Shown here in pieces: positions 26,187 through 36,585 of a stretch of 64,000 nucleotides of DNA (within the stretch, counting starts at the first letter, position 1; each line of letters opens with the position of its first letter). Source of the stretch: Rhodopirellula baltica (GTDB lineage: Bacteria > Planctomycetota > Planctomycetia > Pirellulales > Pirellulaceae); the NCBI GenBank assembly GCA_002901265.1, contig PPHI01000046.1:30239-94238 (forward strand), in the 5' to 3' direction. The position numbers and the translations under genes were made by a program. The notes below the pieces were generated by a model that saw only the letters and a list, made by a program, of their open reading frames with translations, made no database searches and was not told where the DNA came from.

Positions 26187-29100
26187 TTAAAACAGTTCAC
26201 CTGGCGTCGGCAGCCACTCGTCATCTTTGGTGAAAACACTATCAAGTGACTGCAACCAAGAATGACTCGCGGACTGCGTGTCGGCGACAGCTTCACCTTC
26301 GGCTGAACCTTTGTTGGCACGCGTCAAAGCAAGATAGTTGATCACTTTCAACGCATCTCGCACATCGACGACTCCGTCTTGATTGACGTCGGCAGCTAAG
26401 TTCCCTTGAGTGCTTTCTCCATTTGCAACCTGCATCATTGCCAGTTGATTGATCACAAATAGCGCATCGGACGGCGAAACGGTGCCGTCGTTGTTGGTGT
26501 CCATGAAGTCCGCGGGAACTTCGACCGTCGTATCCTCATCACCGGATCCCAACGAAGCAAACGGCAGTCGGCTTGGTTCGGTAACCGCAATCGCTGCGAC
26601 CGGCTCTGGAAAGGCCGGGAAGAACGGTTTCAACCGCTCGTTAAGAAAGTTGAAATTGTCACTGAACTGGATGTCATCTGGATCGACAAAGATCGCTCGC
26701 AACCAGGTCAACACGTCTTTGCGCCCACCCCCATCACCGACGACTTCGCAATCGGCGATATCGTCGGCACCATGCTGGACACAGACATCCCCGCCGCTCG
26801 ACGCGCTTCCCCCATTCAAGACTTCGTCATCTGTAATGACAGGAACGTTTTGCCCCAGTTCCTGGTCGGAGAACAAGACGTCATCGCCATCAGCGGCAAA
26901 CAGATAATCCACTCCGGCGCCGCCGGTCAGCAAGTCCTGTCCGGCACCCCCGATCATGATGTCGCTGCCATCAAGCCCGTCAATCACTGAGGTAACGGAA
27001 GTGCGATTGACAAGTTGATCATCACCGTCGCCGCCCGAATACCGCAAAAATTCAACCTGAGAAACCTCAAGCGGCGAAGCTTCAGTATCGATGATCATTC
27101 CAAGGTCACCGATCGTGATTTGATCGTCCCCTGTCGTTCCCAAGACCTCGAACTTGTCGATCCCGCCGCTGCCATTCATGGCAACGCGTTGCAAGCTCAT
27201 TGCGATATCAAAAGGGATATCGCTACTGACAGTCATCAGGTCATCTGCGGTGCCGGTTGTGACTTCGATATTCTCGATCCCTAATGTCTCGAATACCTCG
27301 TTACCAATGGTTGCTCGTGGATTGCTTGGCACCGTCGAGACCAGAACACCAGAAGCGGGGCCAGTGATGTGGTAACGCAAATCCAAGCCGGTCGTCGCGG
27401 AACTGGCGTCTACGCGGACGATGTCGCCAATTTCAATCGCTGGTTCGGTCAATTGCGTGACGGTCAAACTGCCGCCATTGAATTGGGCACCCTCATGAAA
27501 CAGTCGTGAATCGCTCGAATGACTTCCGCCATCAAGAAAGAGCTGCCGGGTTGCCGCAATCGCATCAACGGTCGGCGAATTGACGGGATCGTCATTTAAC
27601 CTTTCTAGGTATCCGGTGCTGTCCGACCCGTCAGCAGACAAGTCGAACAGGTCGTTGCCGTCTCCGCTTTGCAAGTCGACGATCGACCGCAAGTAGACTT
27701 CATGGACGTTGATGGTATCGTCGTCGGCTCCGGTTAGTACCGAAATCAAAGCGTCGCTAACTCGTGCAGAAACGACAGTTTCAGGTTCCAATGTCACGGT
27801 GTCAGATTGGTCACCAGTACTCACGTTGATACCGGCCGCATCACCAACGGATTGAATCGCAACGCTATCTTCGTCAGTGCCCGTTTCAACAGAGAGAATG
27901 CTGGCGTCACCGGTGCTGGAAATGATAACGCTATCGGCGCCACCATCAGTTTCGATTTCAAGAATTGATGCCGTACCAGAATCCAACACCGCGATCTGGT
28001 CATCGCCAACGCCCGTCAACACATGGGTGTACGATGCGTCTGCGGTCGCGGAAATTTCAATGTGATCGGCGCCGATTCCCGTTTGCAGCTCGATCCATTC
28101 AAGCCCGATGAAATTGACCGTTCCTAGCGGTGTGTCGGTGCGTCGAAAGGCATCACCCTCAAGCTCATACGTGCTGTCGTTGACACTCGATTCGTCGATC
28201 AAATTCAATCGGTCGCCGACTTCTACCGTCTGAGTCACTGAAGCCACATCCCCGTCGGTTTGTCTTGCCTGAACGTCCTCAGAAACCGTGATGCTACCGT
28301 TGTCATCAGCGCCAACGACATCGATTCCTCCGAGGAGGGCATCGAGATTGCCCGTCAAACTGCCATTCGGATTCAGATCCGTTCCGTTGGCGTTGCTGTA
28401 CAGGTTGAACGTGTCATCGCCCGCATTGCCATCGAACTGGGATTGGCTACCGGACGCAGTGGCGCGCACGTTGACGACATCGTTTCCGTCGCCCATGGCC
28501 GCACGAAACACAGACGCCGCACCTGTATTTTGAACCGTTAATACATCAACGCTGCCATCAACCATACCAGCGTTCAAATCGAGTCCGGCGTTGGCACCAA
28601 TTGTGGTGACATCAACGCTGTCGCTGCCGTCGCCTGTCGCCAAATGAAGGAGACTGCCTTCGCCGGTGTCATTGATCGCGACTTGGTCTTGTCCGCGGGC
28701 AGTATCGATCTCAACCAGACTTCCCGTCCCAGTTGACTGCACCGCAACCGTATCGTCGCCTTCGCCAGTCACGAAGCGGGCGTATGAATTGTCAGCGACG
28801 GTGATGATGGTCAAAGAATCGTTCGCTTGACTTGTCTCAACTTGAACGCTTTCCATCGTTTCGAATTCGATCGCCGGCCCACCCACGCGTTCAAAAACAT
28901 TCGGTTCAAAGCTGTATTGCTGGTCCGTAGCTGTGGACCGATCACTTAGGTTGATTTGGTCGCCGCGCGGGCCACCCGCGTTGACCGTTACCGGTCCGAC
29001 GGTCAATTCTGCTGCAAGTTGTGGCGACGGTCCGTCTGTTTCGCCAAACAGGCACAACAGACCTTCGAGTTGATTCAAGTCCCCATCGAAGTTACCACTC

Positions 29101-32100
29101 GGGTTCCCGATTGAACCGTCGGCGGTTGAATACACATTGAAAGTATCGTTGCCGGATCCGCCATAGATCGCAGTCGCGCTGCCGGCCGCAAGACGCTGGA
29201 CGTTGGCAATGTCATCGCCATCGTCGAGACGCAGCCGAGTGACGCTGTTGTCGCCGGTCGATGCGATCGTGACGACATCGCTGTCCGATCCGCCTTGAAT
29301 ATCCACCGCCGATCCCGATCCGGAACTGGTGACGTTTACCACATCATCGCCAGTGTTCCCATCAATCAACACAACGCTCTGTTCTCCCGTGGACGAAAGA
29401 ATGACCTCGTCGTCTTGAGCACCAACGTCGACCGTCACGATCGAGCCCGCACCGGTGCCGTTGAACTGGACAACGTCATTGCCATTGCCCGTCGACAGGC
29501 TTGTGAACGATTGATCGAGCGTTGTATCAATCGTGACTTGGTCATCGTTGCTGCCCGAGAAAACATTCAACGATTCCACTTCTTCGTAGTGCAACACGAA
29601 CGTGGCAAGACGTTGGACTTCGTCGGCGCTGATGAGATAGCTGTGCGATGCAACGTTTGATTGGTCACTGACATTCAGCACGTCGCCACTTGCGACATCG
29701 GCGCTGGCGCTAACGCCCTTGATCGTCAGCCCCTGTGTGATCGATGGCCCGGCCGATTCGGTTCCGGCATCAACGTTAATTTGTCCAAGGATTCCGTCCA
29801 AATCACCGATTTGCGTCCCCGTCGGTGAGCCCAACGCCCCGTCTGCATTCGAAGAAAGATTGATTGTATCAGAACCGTCACCGGTCACGATGTCGCTGAC
29901 ACTTCCGCTTCCTGTCCCTCGGATGTTCACGACATCCAGATCCGAGTCGGTGTCGATCAAATTGACCGTGTCCTCGCCCAACGAGCGAATCGTAATCACA
30001 TCCGAACCACCATGTGATGCGACGTCCAATCCGCTGTCGCTTCCGGTCGACAACACGTCTACTTCGTCATCGTCGTCGCCGGTTTCCAGACGCGTGATGC
30101 TGCTATCTCCGCTTCCGATCAGATCCACGGTGCTCATACCGGCGCCAGCATCGACCGACAAATAGCTCGCATCACCCGTTGTTGCAATTGTCGCGGTGTC
30201 GTTGCCCTGTCCCAACTCAACAATCGACTCCGTTAACGTTGCAGTTCCTAAGACGTTGAACTGATCGTTCCCGGAACCGGTTTCGATCGCCAAGTGTTCA
30301 AACCCGGTGTACCCGATGGAAGGACCGCCAAGACGCGAGAATTCTGTCACATCGAGCGTGTAAACTTGGTCGCCAACGACCGACTGGTCACTGATTGTTA
30401 GGCGGTCACCTTCATCAAGTTCTAATTCTCGTGTTACGCCGCCGGCGGAAACGCTGTGTGTGAAAGTCGTCGCCCCCGTATTGGTCTCGGCATGCAATGC
30501 GACGCTACCGAGCAATCCGTCGAGCGTCCCCGATGGATCAGCGACCGGGTTGATTCGATTTCCACTGGCGTCTGAAGAAACATTGACCGAGTCGGATCCG
30601 TCGCCGGTAAACACTTCACTGAAACTGTTGAGTCCCAAGCCGATCAGGTTGGCGATATCGGCGTCATCGCCTAGGTCCACCGCCGTTTTACTAGTCTCTC
30701 CGGTTGTTGAGATAGTCAACAAGTCTGCCCCCGTTCCAGTCTGAACGGAAATGCCGCTGCCTACCCCCGAAGATTGCAGTACGACATCGTCGTCATCCGC
30801 AGCGGTATCGATAAACACCAAGCTGGCCGCGCCTGTCGTCGCAACCGCCGCTTGGTCAGCCCCCGCACCCAACTCCGCACGCAGCACGCTATTGTCAGCG
30901 GTTGTGTTGACAGTCAGGCGGTCGTCACCGGTCCCGGTTCGAATCAATGACGCGGCGTCGGTTGTCGAATCAACGGTTACGTCATCGTTTCCCGTCCCCG
31001 TCCGCAATTCGAATTGCTCCACACCCTGAAAATTGATCGCCGGTGTTCCCAGACGCTCCACCGCAGACGCATTCACAAGATAGCTTTGCGGGTCTGCTTC
31101 CGACGCATCATCGATGAGCAAAGAATCGCCGATCTCAACCGACTGTGTCACGTCCATCGACTGCGCGGTAATCGATTCGAGGTATGTCCCAACGTTGGGT
31201 TGATTGCCGCCATCAATCGCTACCGATCCGGTGACTAAGTCTAATGCCCCGACTGTGAATTGGTCGACGCCTTCGCCGCCATTCAAAGTCGCGTTGATCG
31301 TGGGCAGAAGATGCGATAACTCGATCGTATCGTCGTCGGCGTCGCCATTTACGACAAGTTCCGTAAACGCTGTCGCACTATCCAATTCGCCAATTTGAAT
31401 TTCATCCGCGCCGGTGCCACCATTAATGGTCACAGAACTCAGCGGACTCGCAAACATGACGACTTCACCGAGTGTGGAATCGATCCGGTTGATTCCGTCG
31501 CCTGCCGCACCGTCGTCGGACAGTGCAATCGTTTCGTCGCCGCCCAAGAAGTTGAACGTAATCGACGTTGCCGCGAGATTCATCCAGATGGGTTCGAGCC
31601 CGCTATAGCTGATCGTCTGGTTCAACCCAACTTCGACGCTAGCCAATTCCACGGTGCCACTGTTTGGATCGACAAAGTCCATGGCGATCGAATCGGCAGC
31701 GCCGTTGAGAAGTGTCATCCGATCGCCAGACGCCGAGGATTGACCGCCGCCCTCGAACGCGAGTGGAACACGAAAGTCGCCGCCCAAGAAATCGACCAGC
31801 AACTCGTTGTCGTCATCGCCGCCATTGAATTGCAAACTGGCGACCTCGCTGAGCGAAACGTAGTCCAAAACAACCGAACGGTTGACGTCAAACACTTCGA
31901 CCCCGCCGTCAACGACAGAGATCCGCGTTTGATTCACATCTCCATCGCCAAGCAACGGATCGTCTGGAATGTCAAACACATACGCATCGCCGGCCAGCAA
32001 ACGGCGCTGCTCCAAAACCTCCGCAAACAGCCGTCGACGTTTTCGTCCCGGCGCGGTGTTTCGTTTGCGAGTTTTCGACGAACGAGTGTTCGATGTGCGA

Positions 32101-32135
32101 GGCGCGCGGGACTGGTGGCGAGATAATTGAGGCAT
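26187..32135 (-). CDS. Giant exported repeat protein with LEPR-type motif and dockerin repeats
   Basis: A 1982-residue, very acidic surface protein. The start is basic and carries a planctomycete LEPR-XLL-like motif (VLEQRRLLAGD, 40-50), the usual mark of giant exported planctomycete proteins. Most of the protein is built of short beta-strand units of the type TGDGSDTINL and DAGAGMSTVDL, organised in at least five long repeats of about 220-250 residues, each with a GDxLxIxDxS...Y...V.RLG...FE.VE hallmark (first one at about 340). Near 1700-1760 are RTX-like Ca2+-binding nonapeptides (GGAGQDLLTGGAGVD). Two dockerin type I loops end the protein (DTNNDGTVSPSDAL at about 1879, DVNQDGVVDVRDAL at about 1917). 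Probably a calcium-folded adhesin or matrix protein. Confidence 0.85.
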   Translation of the reverse strand: MPQLSRHQSRAPRTSNTRSSKTRKRNTAPGRKRRRLFAEVLEQRRLLAGDAYVFDIPDDPLLGDGDVNQTRISVVDGGVEVFDVNRSVVLDYVSLSEVASLQFNGGDDDNELLVDFLGGDFRVPLAFEGGGQSSASGDRMTLLNGAADSIAMDFVDPNSGTVELASVEVGLNQTISYSGLEPIWMNLAATSITFNFLGGDETIALSDDGAAGDGINRIDSTLGEVVMFASPLSSVTINGGTGADEIQIGELDSATAFTELVVNGDADDDTIELSHLLPTINATLNGGEGVDQFTVGALDLVTGSVAIDGGNQPNVGTYLESITAQSMDVTQSVEIGDSLLIDDASEADPQSYLVNASAVERLGTPAINFQGVEQFELRTGTGNDDVTVDSTTDAASLIRTGTGDDRLTVNTTADNSVLRAELGAGADQAAVATTGAASLVFIDTAADDDDVVLQSSGVGSGISVQTGTGADLLTISTTGETSKTAVDLGDDADIANLIGLGLNSFSEVFTGDGSDSVNVSSDASGNRINPVADPSGTLDGLLGSVALHAETNTGATTFTHSVSAGGVTRELELDEGDRLTISDQSVVGDQVYTLDVTEFSRLGGPSIGYTGFEHLAIETGSGNDQFNVLGTATLTESIVELGQGNDTATIATTGDASYLSVDAGAGMSTVDLIGSGDSSITRLETGDDDDEVDVLSTGSDSGLDVASHGGSDVITIRSLGEDTVNLIDTDSDLDVVNIRGTGSGSVSDIVTGDGSDTINLSSNADGALGSPTGTQIGDLDGILGQINVDAGTESAGPSITQGLTIKGVSASADVASGDVLNVSDQSNVASHSYLISADEVQRLATFVLHYEEVESLNVFSGSNDDQVTIDTTLDQSFTSLSTGNGNDVVQFNGTGAGSIVTVDVGAQDDEVILSSTGEQSVVLIDGNTGDDVVNVTSSGSGSAVDIQGGSDSDVVTIASTGDNSVTRLRLDDGDDIANVQRLAAGSATAIYGGSGNDTFNVYSTADGSIGNPSGNFDGDLNQLEGLLCLFGETDGPSPQLAAELTVGPVTVNAGGPRGDQINLSDRSTATDQQYSFEPNVFERVGGPAIEFETMESVQVETSQANDSLTIITVADNSYARFVTGEGDDTVAVQSTGTGSLVEIDTARGQDQVAINDTGEGSLLHLATGDGSDSVDVTTIGANAGLDLNAGMVDGSVDVLTVQNTGAASVFRAAMGDGNDVVNVRATASGSQSQFDGNAGDDTFNLYSNANGTDLNPNGSLTGNLDALLGGIDVVGADDNGSITVSEDVQARQTDGDVASVTQTVEVGDRLNLIDESSVNDSTYELEGDAFRRTDTPLGTVNFIGLEWIELQTGIGADHIEISATADASYTHVLTGVGDDQIAVLDSGTASILEIETDGGADSVIISSTGDASILSVETGTDEDSVAIQSVGDAAGINVSTGDQSDTVTLEPETVVSARVSDALISVLTGADDDTINVHEVYLRSIVDLQSGDGNDLFDLSADGSDSTGYLERLNDDPVNSPTVDAIAATRQLFLDGGSHSSDSRLFHEGAQFNGGSLTVTQLTEPAIEIGDIVRVDASSATTGLDLRYHITGPASGVLVSTVPSNPRATIGNEVFETLGIENIEVTTGTADDLMTVSSDIPFDIAMSLQRVAMNGSGGIDKFEVLGTTGDDQITIGDLGMIIDTEASPLEVSQVEFLRYSGGDGDDQLVNRTSVTSVIDGLDGSDIMIGGAGQDLLTGGAGVDYLFAADGDDVLFSDQELGQNVPVITDDEVLNGGSASSGGDVCVQHGADDIADCEVVGDGGGRKDVLTWLRAIFVDPDDIQFSDNFNFLNERLKPFFPAFPEPVAAIAVTEPSRLPFASLGSGDEDTTVEVPADFMDTNNDGTVSPSDALFVINQLAMMQVANGESTQGNLAADVNQDGVVDVRDALKVINYLALTRANKGSAEGEAVADTQSASHSWLQSLDSVFTKDDEWLPTPGELF

Positions 32136-32417
32136 GGTGTGATTCTTGGAACGACTCTCGTTGCGGCAGGGGCTGAAGTCGCAGCAGAACCTGCCGTGTC
32201 ATCCTTCCGGGTCGGCACACGATCCATCGGACAATGAATGCGAACCGACACAAGCTGTCAGGTCCACAGGTGGGTTACTGACAACCCTCCCGAGACGTCA
32301 GAACCGCGCCAATTGACATTAACTGCACACTGCACCCCTAGGGGGGCTAGTTAAATCAGGCAGAACGGCGAATCAAGAGTCAGTTTGTCGGATGCGGAAA
32401 GAAATCGCCGGGCGGCC
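32136..32417. other. Intergenic region upstream of the giant exoprotein
   Basis: About 280 bases that must hold the promoter of the leftward giant gene and the 3' end of the flavoprotein. A perfect 10-bp palindrome CCCCTAGGGG lies at 32335-32344 inside a longer C-run/G-run. No coding frame, RNA gene or clear promoter was recognised. Confidence 0.4.
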
Positions 32418-33730
32418 TTATTCTGCTGCGGCAATCCCCGCTGCTCGGCCCGTACTGAACGCCGCCTGAAAGTTGTAACCACCAATCCAGCCATCCAGAT
32501 CCAACAGCTCTCCGGCGAGATAAAGCCCCGGGTGAAGCCGACTTTCCATCGTCCGCGAGTCGATGTCTTTCAACGAAACGCCTCCCGCGGTCACCTCCGC
32601 TTTCTCAAATCCCCGCGTGCCAACGACGGGCATGGGAGACCGTTGATCGCATCGACAAGTTGACGCAGCGAGTCCTTGGGAAGCTGCGACAAAGTGACCT
32701 CTGCGCGGCTGATCATCGCCAAGCTTTCTGCGACCCGACTAGGCAGCCAATCGCCGAGCACGTTAACGACCGTGCGTTTTCCGGCAGCCCCACCGCGCTG
32801 TTGCAACACCTCCGTCAGCGTTTTTTCATCAACCTCGGGAAGCAAGTCGGCGACCAGTACACGACTTTCGAAAGAATCCGCTTGGGTAATGACACCACTG
32901 ACATCCATCGCGGCCGGACCTGAAAACCCGAAGTGCGTGAACAGCCAACTGCTGCGTCGCACCGAAAGCGGTTTGAGCTTTTTCCCCGACTTGGTCTTCC
33001 AGTCGTCGCGGTCATAGACGCTGGCGGTCACGTCGGGCAAGGTGATGCCGGACAAGTCGTTCATCCAACGCTCTCCGCCGACGAGCGGGACCAACGCCGG
33101 ACGGGTTCGCACAATCGTGTGACCGAGTTGATGCATCCAGGGATAGCCGTCTCCCGTCGTCCCACACTTCGGCCAACTCTTTCCGCCTGAGGTGACGATC
33201 ACACGATCGCAATGCAAAGGCCCGTCGGATGTCTGGACCAACCAGCCATGCTCGCCATCGCGCGTGACACCAGTCACCGCGACCCCCAGTCGCAAACGCA
33301 CGCCCGCATCCAGAGCACGACGCTGCAGCGCGTCACGAACATGAATCGCCCGGTCGGATTTCGGAAAAACCTTGCCAGTCGATTCGACTTTCGTCGCGAC
33401 TCCCAATCCGTTGAACATCTCCACCACCTCCGAAGGCGGAAACGCCCCCACGGCCTTCTGGAGGAAACGGCCTGACTTTCCAAAGGCCGCGCAGATGCCC
33501 TTCGCGTCCGTGTCTTGCGTGATATTGCAGCGTGTCCCGCCGCTCATCAGGATCTTCACCCCGGTCTTTCGATTCTTCTCAAGCAACTCGACACGCGCGC
33601 CGCGAAGTGCCGCCTCGCATGCGGCGACCATACCGGCGGCGCCAGCGCCTACCACCACGACGTGCCGTGCCCGATTGTCACAATCGGACTGATGTGAAGA
33701 TTTTCCCATTAGGCGGGATTTTCCGAGCAA
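32418..33730 (-). pseudogene. HI0933/YhiN-type flavoprotein split by a frameshift
   Basis: NAD(P)/FAD-dependent oxidoreductase of the HI0933 (YhiN) family of unknown substrate. The first frame (33730-32591) has the FAD dinucleotide fold VVVVGAGAAGM, the SGGTRCN segment, and TSGGKSWP, and reads to LRQLVDAINGLP, then degenerates and stops. The family C-terminus (MPVVGTRGFEKAEVTAGGV, ending GGYNFQAAFSTGRAAG) continues in the -1 frame from about 32633 to 32418. Restoring one base in the GGG run at 32634-32636 (CCC on the coding strand) joins both parts exactly as in the family. Either a recent loss-of-function mutation or a sequencing error; the rest is intact. The start may be ATG 33709. Confidence 0.85.
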
Positions 33731-33831
33731 GGTCTTTTAAACTGTACGGTTTATTCGGTGGTCTAATCATCATCACCGAACCGATGCGACGATGAAGACA
33801 ACCAAGATACACTCCAGCGCATAAAAGAACG

Positions 33832-34995
33832 ATGTCTGTTGATCCAGCTGCCAAACTTGGGCGAGCAATCGGGCCGGCACAAGAACTTGACCGGTGTGAT
33901 GTTGGCCAACAATCGAGCCAGTTTTCCTTCGCCGAAGCCAGGGCGTTGATCGGTGACCTGACGCAACCGAATCCGAGGATTTACTGGACCGACTTCCTCG
34001 CTTCAATCATCGTTGGATTCACTGCGTTCCATATCATGCTCTACGCGCCGCAGATCTACGGGTTTGAACCCTGGGTGATCGCCGCGACTGCCGTCTCGTA
34101 CGTCGTCACGATTCTGCTCTTCATGCGATCGGTGATGTTCATCCACGAGTTGGTGCACTTGCCCAAACAAGGCTTTCAGGCATTCCGCATCGTTTGGAAC
34201 GCACTTTGTGGCATCCCGCTTTTCGTGCCATCGTTCTTGTACTATCCCCACGTCGATCACCACCGCCGCAAACACTACGGTACCGATCATGATGGCGAAT
34301 ACCTTGCCCTCAGTCACCATAGCCGTTGGTGGATCGTCGGGTTTATCTTGCAAGCGGCGATCATCCCGGTGCTCGGGTTGATGCGTTTCGTGGTGCTCAG
34401 CCCGATCTGCTGGGTGTTCCCGTCACTGCGATCGAAAGTCCACCGCCACGCTTCGACGATGGTCGTTGACCCATTTTACGAGCGTACCGACGCATCCAAA
34501 AAAGTCATGCGGATTGTGTTGCTGCAAGAATTCTTTTGCTTCCTTGTTGGCGTGTGGATCATCTGCGGTCACAAGATCATCTTCGGCACATGGACCAACC
34601 CCCTGTGGATCGTTGCCTATGCGGTCGCGATCGGCTTGCTGACCTTGAATGAAGTCCGTACCCTCGGCGCGCACCGCTGGACCGGTGATGGCGGCGAGAT
34701 GACCTTCGAAGAGCAACTGCTCGACTCGGTCAACTATCCGCACCACCCCTGGATCAGCGAACTGTGGGGACCGGTAGGAACTCGGTATCACGCGCTGCAC
34801 CATTTGTTTCCAAGATTGCCGTACCACAATCTCGGTAAAGCTCACCGCCGACTGATGGAAGGTTTGCCCGCCGATTCGCCCTACCGAAAAACGGTCGCGC
34901 CGAACCTGTTCAGTGAAATCGCCGCGCTCTGGCGCCGAGCCGGAAACCGCAATCAAAAGCCCGCCCAAACAGAAGCCACCCGAATCGCGGCCTGA
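33832..34995 (+). CDS. Membrane fatty acid desaturase family protein
   Basis: A 387-residue di-iron membrane enzyme. The three His boxes are present: HELVH (105-109), HVDHHRRKHYG (140-150) and, near the C-terminus, RYHALHHLFP. Between them lie four to five hydrophobic segments. It should desaturate or hydroxylate an acyl or carotenoid-type lipid. The C-terminal LFPRLPYHNLGKAHRRL stretch is also found in beta-carotene ketolase/hydroxylase-like relatives, so the lipid class is uncertain. It is divergent from the flavoprotein gene and followed 214 bases later by a membrane protein gene. Confidence 0.87.
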   Translation: MSVDPAAKLGRAIGPAQELDRCDVGQQSSQFSFAEARALIGDLTQPNPRIYWTDFLASIIVGFTAFHIMLYAPQIYGFEPWVIAATAVSYVVTILLFMRSVMFIHELVHLPKQGFQAFRIVWNALCGIPLFVPSFLYYPHVDHHRRKHYGTDHDGEYLALSHHSRWWIVGFILQAAIIPVLGLMRFVVLSPICWVFPSLRSKVHRHASTMVVDPFYERTDASKKVMRIVLLQEFFCFLVGVWIICGHKIIFGTWTNPLWIVAYAVAIGLLTLNEVRTLGAHRWTGDGGEMTFEEQLLDSVNYPHHPWISELWGPVGTRYHALHHLFPRLPYHNLGKAHRRLMEGLPADSPYRKTVAPNLFSEIAALWRRAGNRNQKPAQTEATRIAA

Positions 34996-35209
34996 TTGAG
35001 ATCGTCTTGGGAGCGGAGCAAAATAGCGGCGGTGGCGTCCAACATCGTTGCCCAGGTTGCGTTTCCAAGTCGCGGTGGGCGATACTGGCGCCAGCGATTT
35101 CAGCGGAAGTCGCCAGTTGTTGTCCAAGGCAAGCGGAAAGGGATGCGGTTTGAAAGACGAGGGTTTAGACGAGGGTACCGTCCACGCCGGATATGAATTC
35201 GAAGGCGGT

Positions 35210-36208
35210 ATGTTCAATCGTGTGCGAGGCTGGGTCGACCTCGCCCCTTGGTTGCGACTGTTTCGCGTGCTCCGGTTACTTGCTTCACCGAGTTACCTCG
35301 CCTGCTCCATCGTAGCGGTCATCGCGAGCAGCCTCGTCTTGAATGCATTCCAGATCTTTCCGTTGCTGAAAGCTGATCTGTTTGGCCCAAGCTTTAGCCT
35401 GGAAATCGCAACATCGCCTTCATCGCCGCTTGCGATATCGCCCGGCCAAACTCACTTGCTTTCGATTGCCGGATTAGCAACCTGTTTGGTAGCCATCTGG
35501 GCCCCCACCATTCAGTGCCTCGCGCGAGCGGGAGCGTCGCTGTCAGCCGATCGTGGACTGCCGCCGCTGGTGCCGACAATCAAGCTCGTTCTGCGCCGGT
35601 TGCTTTCGTCCTATTTGATTCCCATCATCCTGTGCTTCGCAATCGCGGTGATGTTGCTAGGCCTGTACCTGATCAGCTTGCCGGCATCATTCATGGATCA
35701 TCACTGGCTGACCACCGCGACCGGCTGGCTGGTGGGCGTCGTCGGCGTACCGATCGGGGTTGCAGCAGCGGGTGCGGTCGTCGCCACTCCACTGGGCTGG
35801 TGCGCCATGGTGTGTGAACCCGATCCGGATCCTATTGATTCGATCAGCCGGGGTTACGAATCACTTTTTCGTCGACCACTTCATCTGCTGTGGTACACCC
35901 TGATCGTCAGTCTGCTGCTGCATATCGCACGACAGGCGAGCGATTACATCACGGTGTTCTCGCATGCCGCTTGGAGCTGGATTGCAGTTCGCATGCCTTC
36001 ACCAATCGACTTTGCCGCGGCCGCTTCACAATCAACCAGCTTGCTGTTGACCGCTTGGTTTTTGCTACTCGCCTGCGGGTTGCTCGGGGGCGTCTACCTT
36101 CTGTTGCGTCGTGACACCGGAGGACAAGACGTCGAGGACTTTTGGAAACCCGCGGAACCAGATCGACAACCGCTCCCTGAATTGCCACCCCAAGCGTACG
36201 AATCATGA
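35210..36208 (+). CDS. Multi-pass membrane protein of unknown function
   Basis: About 332 residues with six to seven hydrophobic segments (for instance LACSIVAVIASSLVLNAF, YLIPIILCFAIAVMLLG, WLVGVVGVPIGVAAAG, LTAWFLLLACGLLGG). It ends with a short Pro/Arg/Glu tail. The architecture resembles predicted permease-like proteins common in planctomycetes but no family motif stands out. The frame is open to a TTG at 35048; ATG 35210 was chosen because it is preceded by GAAGGCGG and begins just before the first membrane helix. It overlaps the next gene by 4 bases. Confidence 0.75.
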   Translation: MFNRVRGWVDLAPWLRLFRVLRLLASPSYLACSIVAVIASSLVLNAFQIFPLLKADLFGPSFSLEIATSPSSPLAISPGQTHLLSIAGLATCLVAIWAPTIQCLARAGASLSADRGLPPLVPTIKLVLRRLLSSYLIPIILCFAIAVMLLGLYLISLPASFMDHHWLTTATGWLVGVVGVPIGVAAAGAVVATPLGWCAMVCEPDPDPIDSISRGYESLFRRPLHLLWYTLIVSLLLHIARQASDYITVFSHAAWSWIAVRMPSPIDFAAAASQSTSLLLTAWFLLLACGLLGGVYLLLRRDTGGQDVEDFWKPAEPDRQPLPELPPQAYES

Positions 36209-36537
36209 ACGAGCATGACCCAACGCATTCAACGCCGAACGTTCCATCCGGCAAGCGGCCAATCAATCGGCAGCGATTCCAGATCAGTCTGTCACTGATG
36301 CTGTTGCTGATGGTGGTGTTCGCGTTTATGTCCGCCGCGCTGTTTTATGCTTCACGGGTCCCCATGATTCGCGAAGAGATCAGTGTGCTGCTGTATGGGA
36401 AAACGTCCGATGGTGGTGAGGACGCTGGCCGTCTGGCACACCGCGCTTTCATCATGTTTACCTTCACGTCGCCGTTGTTGCTCGCCGGTACGCTTTCATT
36501 GATCATGGGCGTGCTTCAAAAAATGGGTCGTCGCTAG
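36205..36537 (+). CDS. Small two-helix membrane protein
   Basis: A 110-residue protein with a hydrophilic start and two membrane segments (about 30-50: LMLLLMVVFAFMSAALFY; about 85-105: LLLAGTLSLIMGVL). It overlaps the upstream multi-pass protein gene by 4 bases (ATGA), so the two are translated together and probably work as a complex. The family is not recognised. The next gene, an RNA methyltransferase, starts 48 bases later and could be part of the same transcript. Confidence 0.7.
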   Translation: MNEHDPTHSTPNVPSGKRPINRQRFQISLSLMLLLMVVFAFMSAALFYASRVPMIREEISVLLYGKTSDGGEDAGRLAHRAFIMFTFTSPLLLAGTLSLIMGVLQKMGRR

Positions 36538-36585
36538 AACGACTCTCAATCGACTCCACACCCGCCTACTCGAGTCTCCTTCAAC

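Noticed and set aside
31395..32126. 243-codon frame antisense to the giant exoprotein
   Set aside because: Shadow of a low-complexity repeat protein; several similar frames occur along the whole gene.
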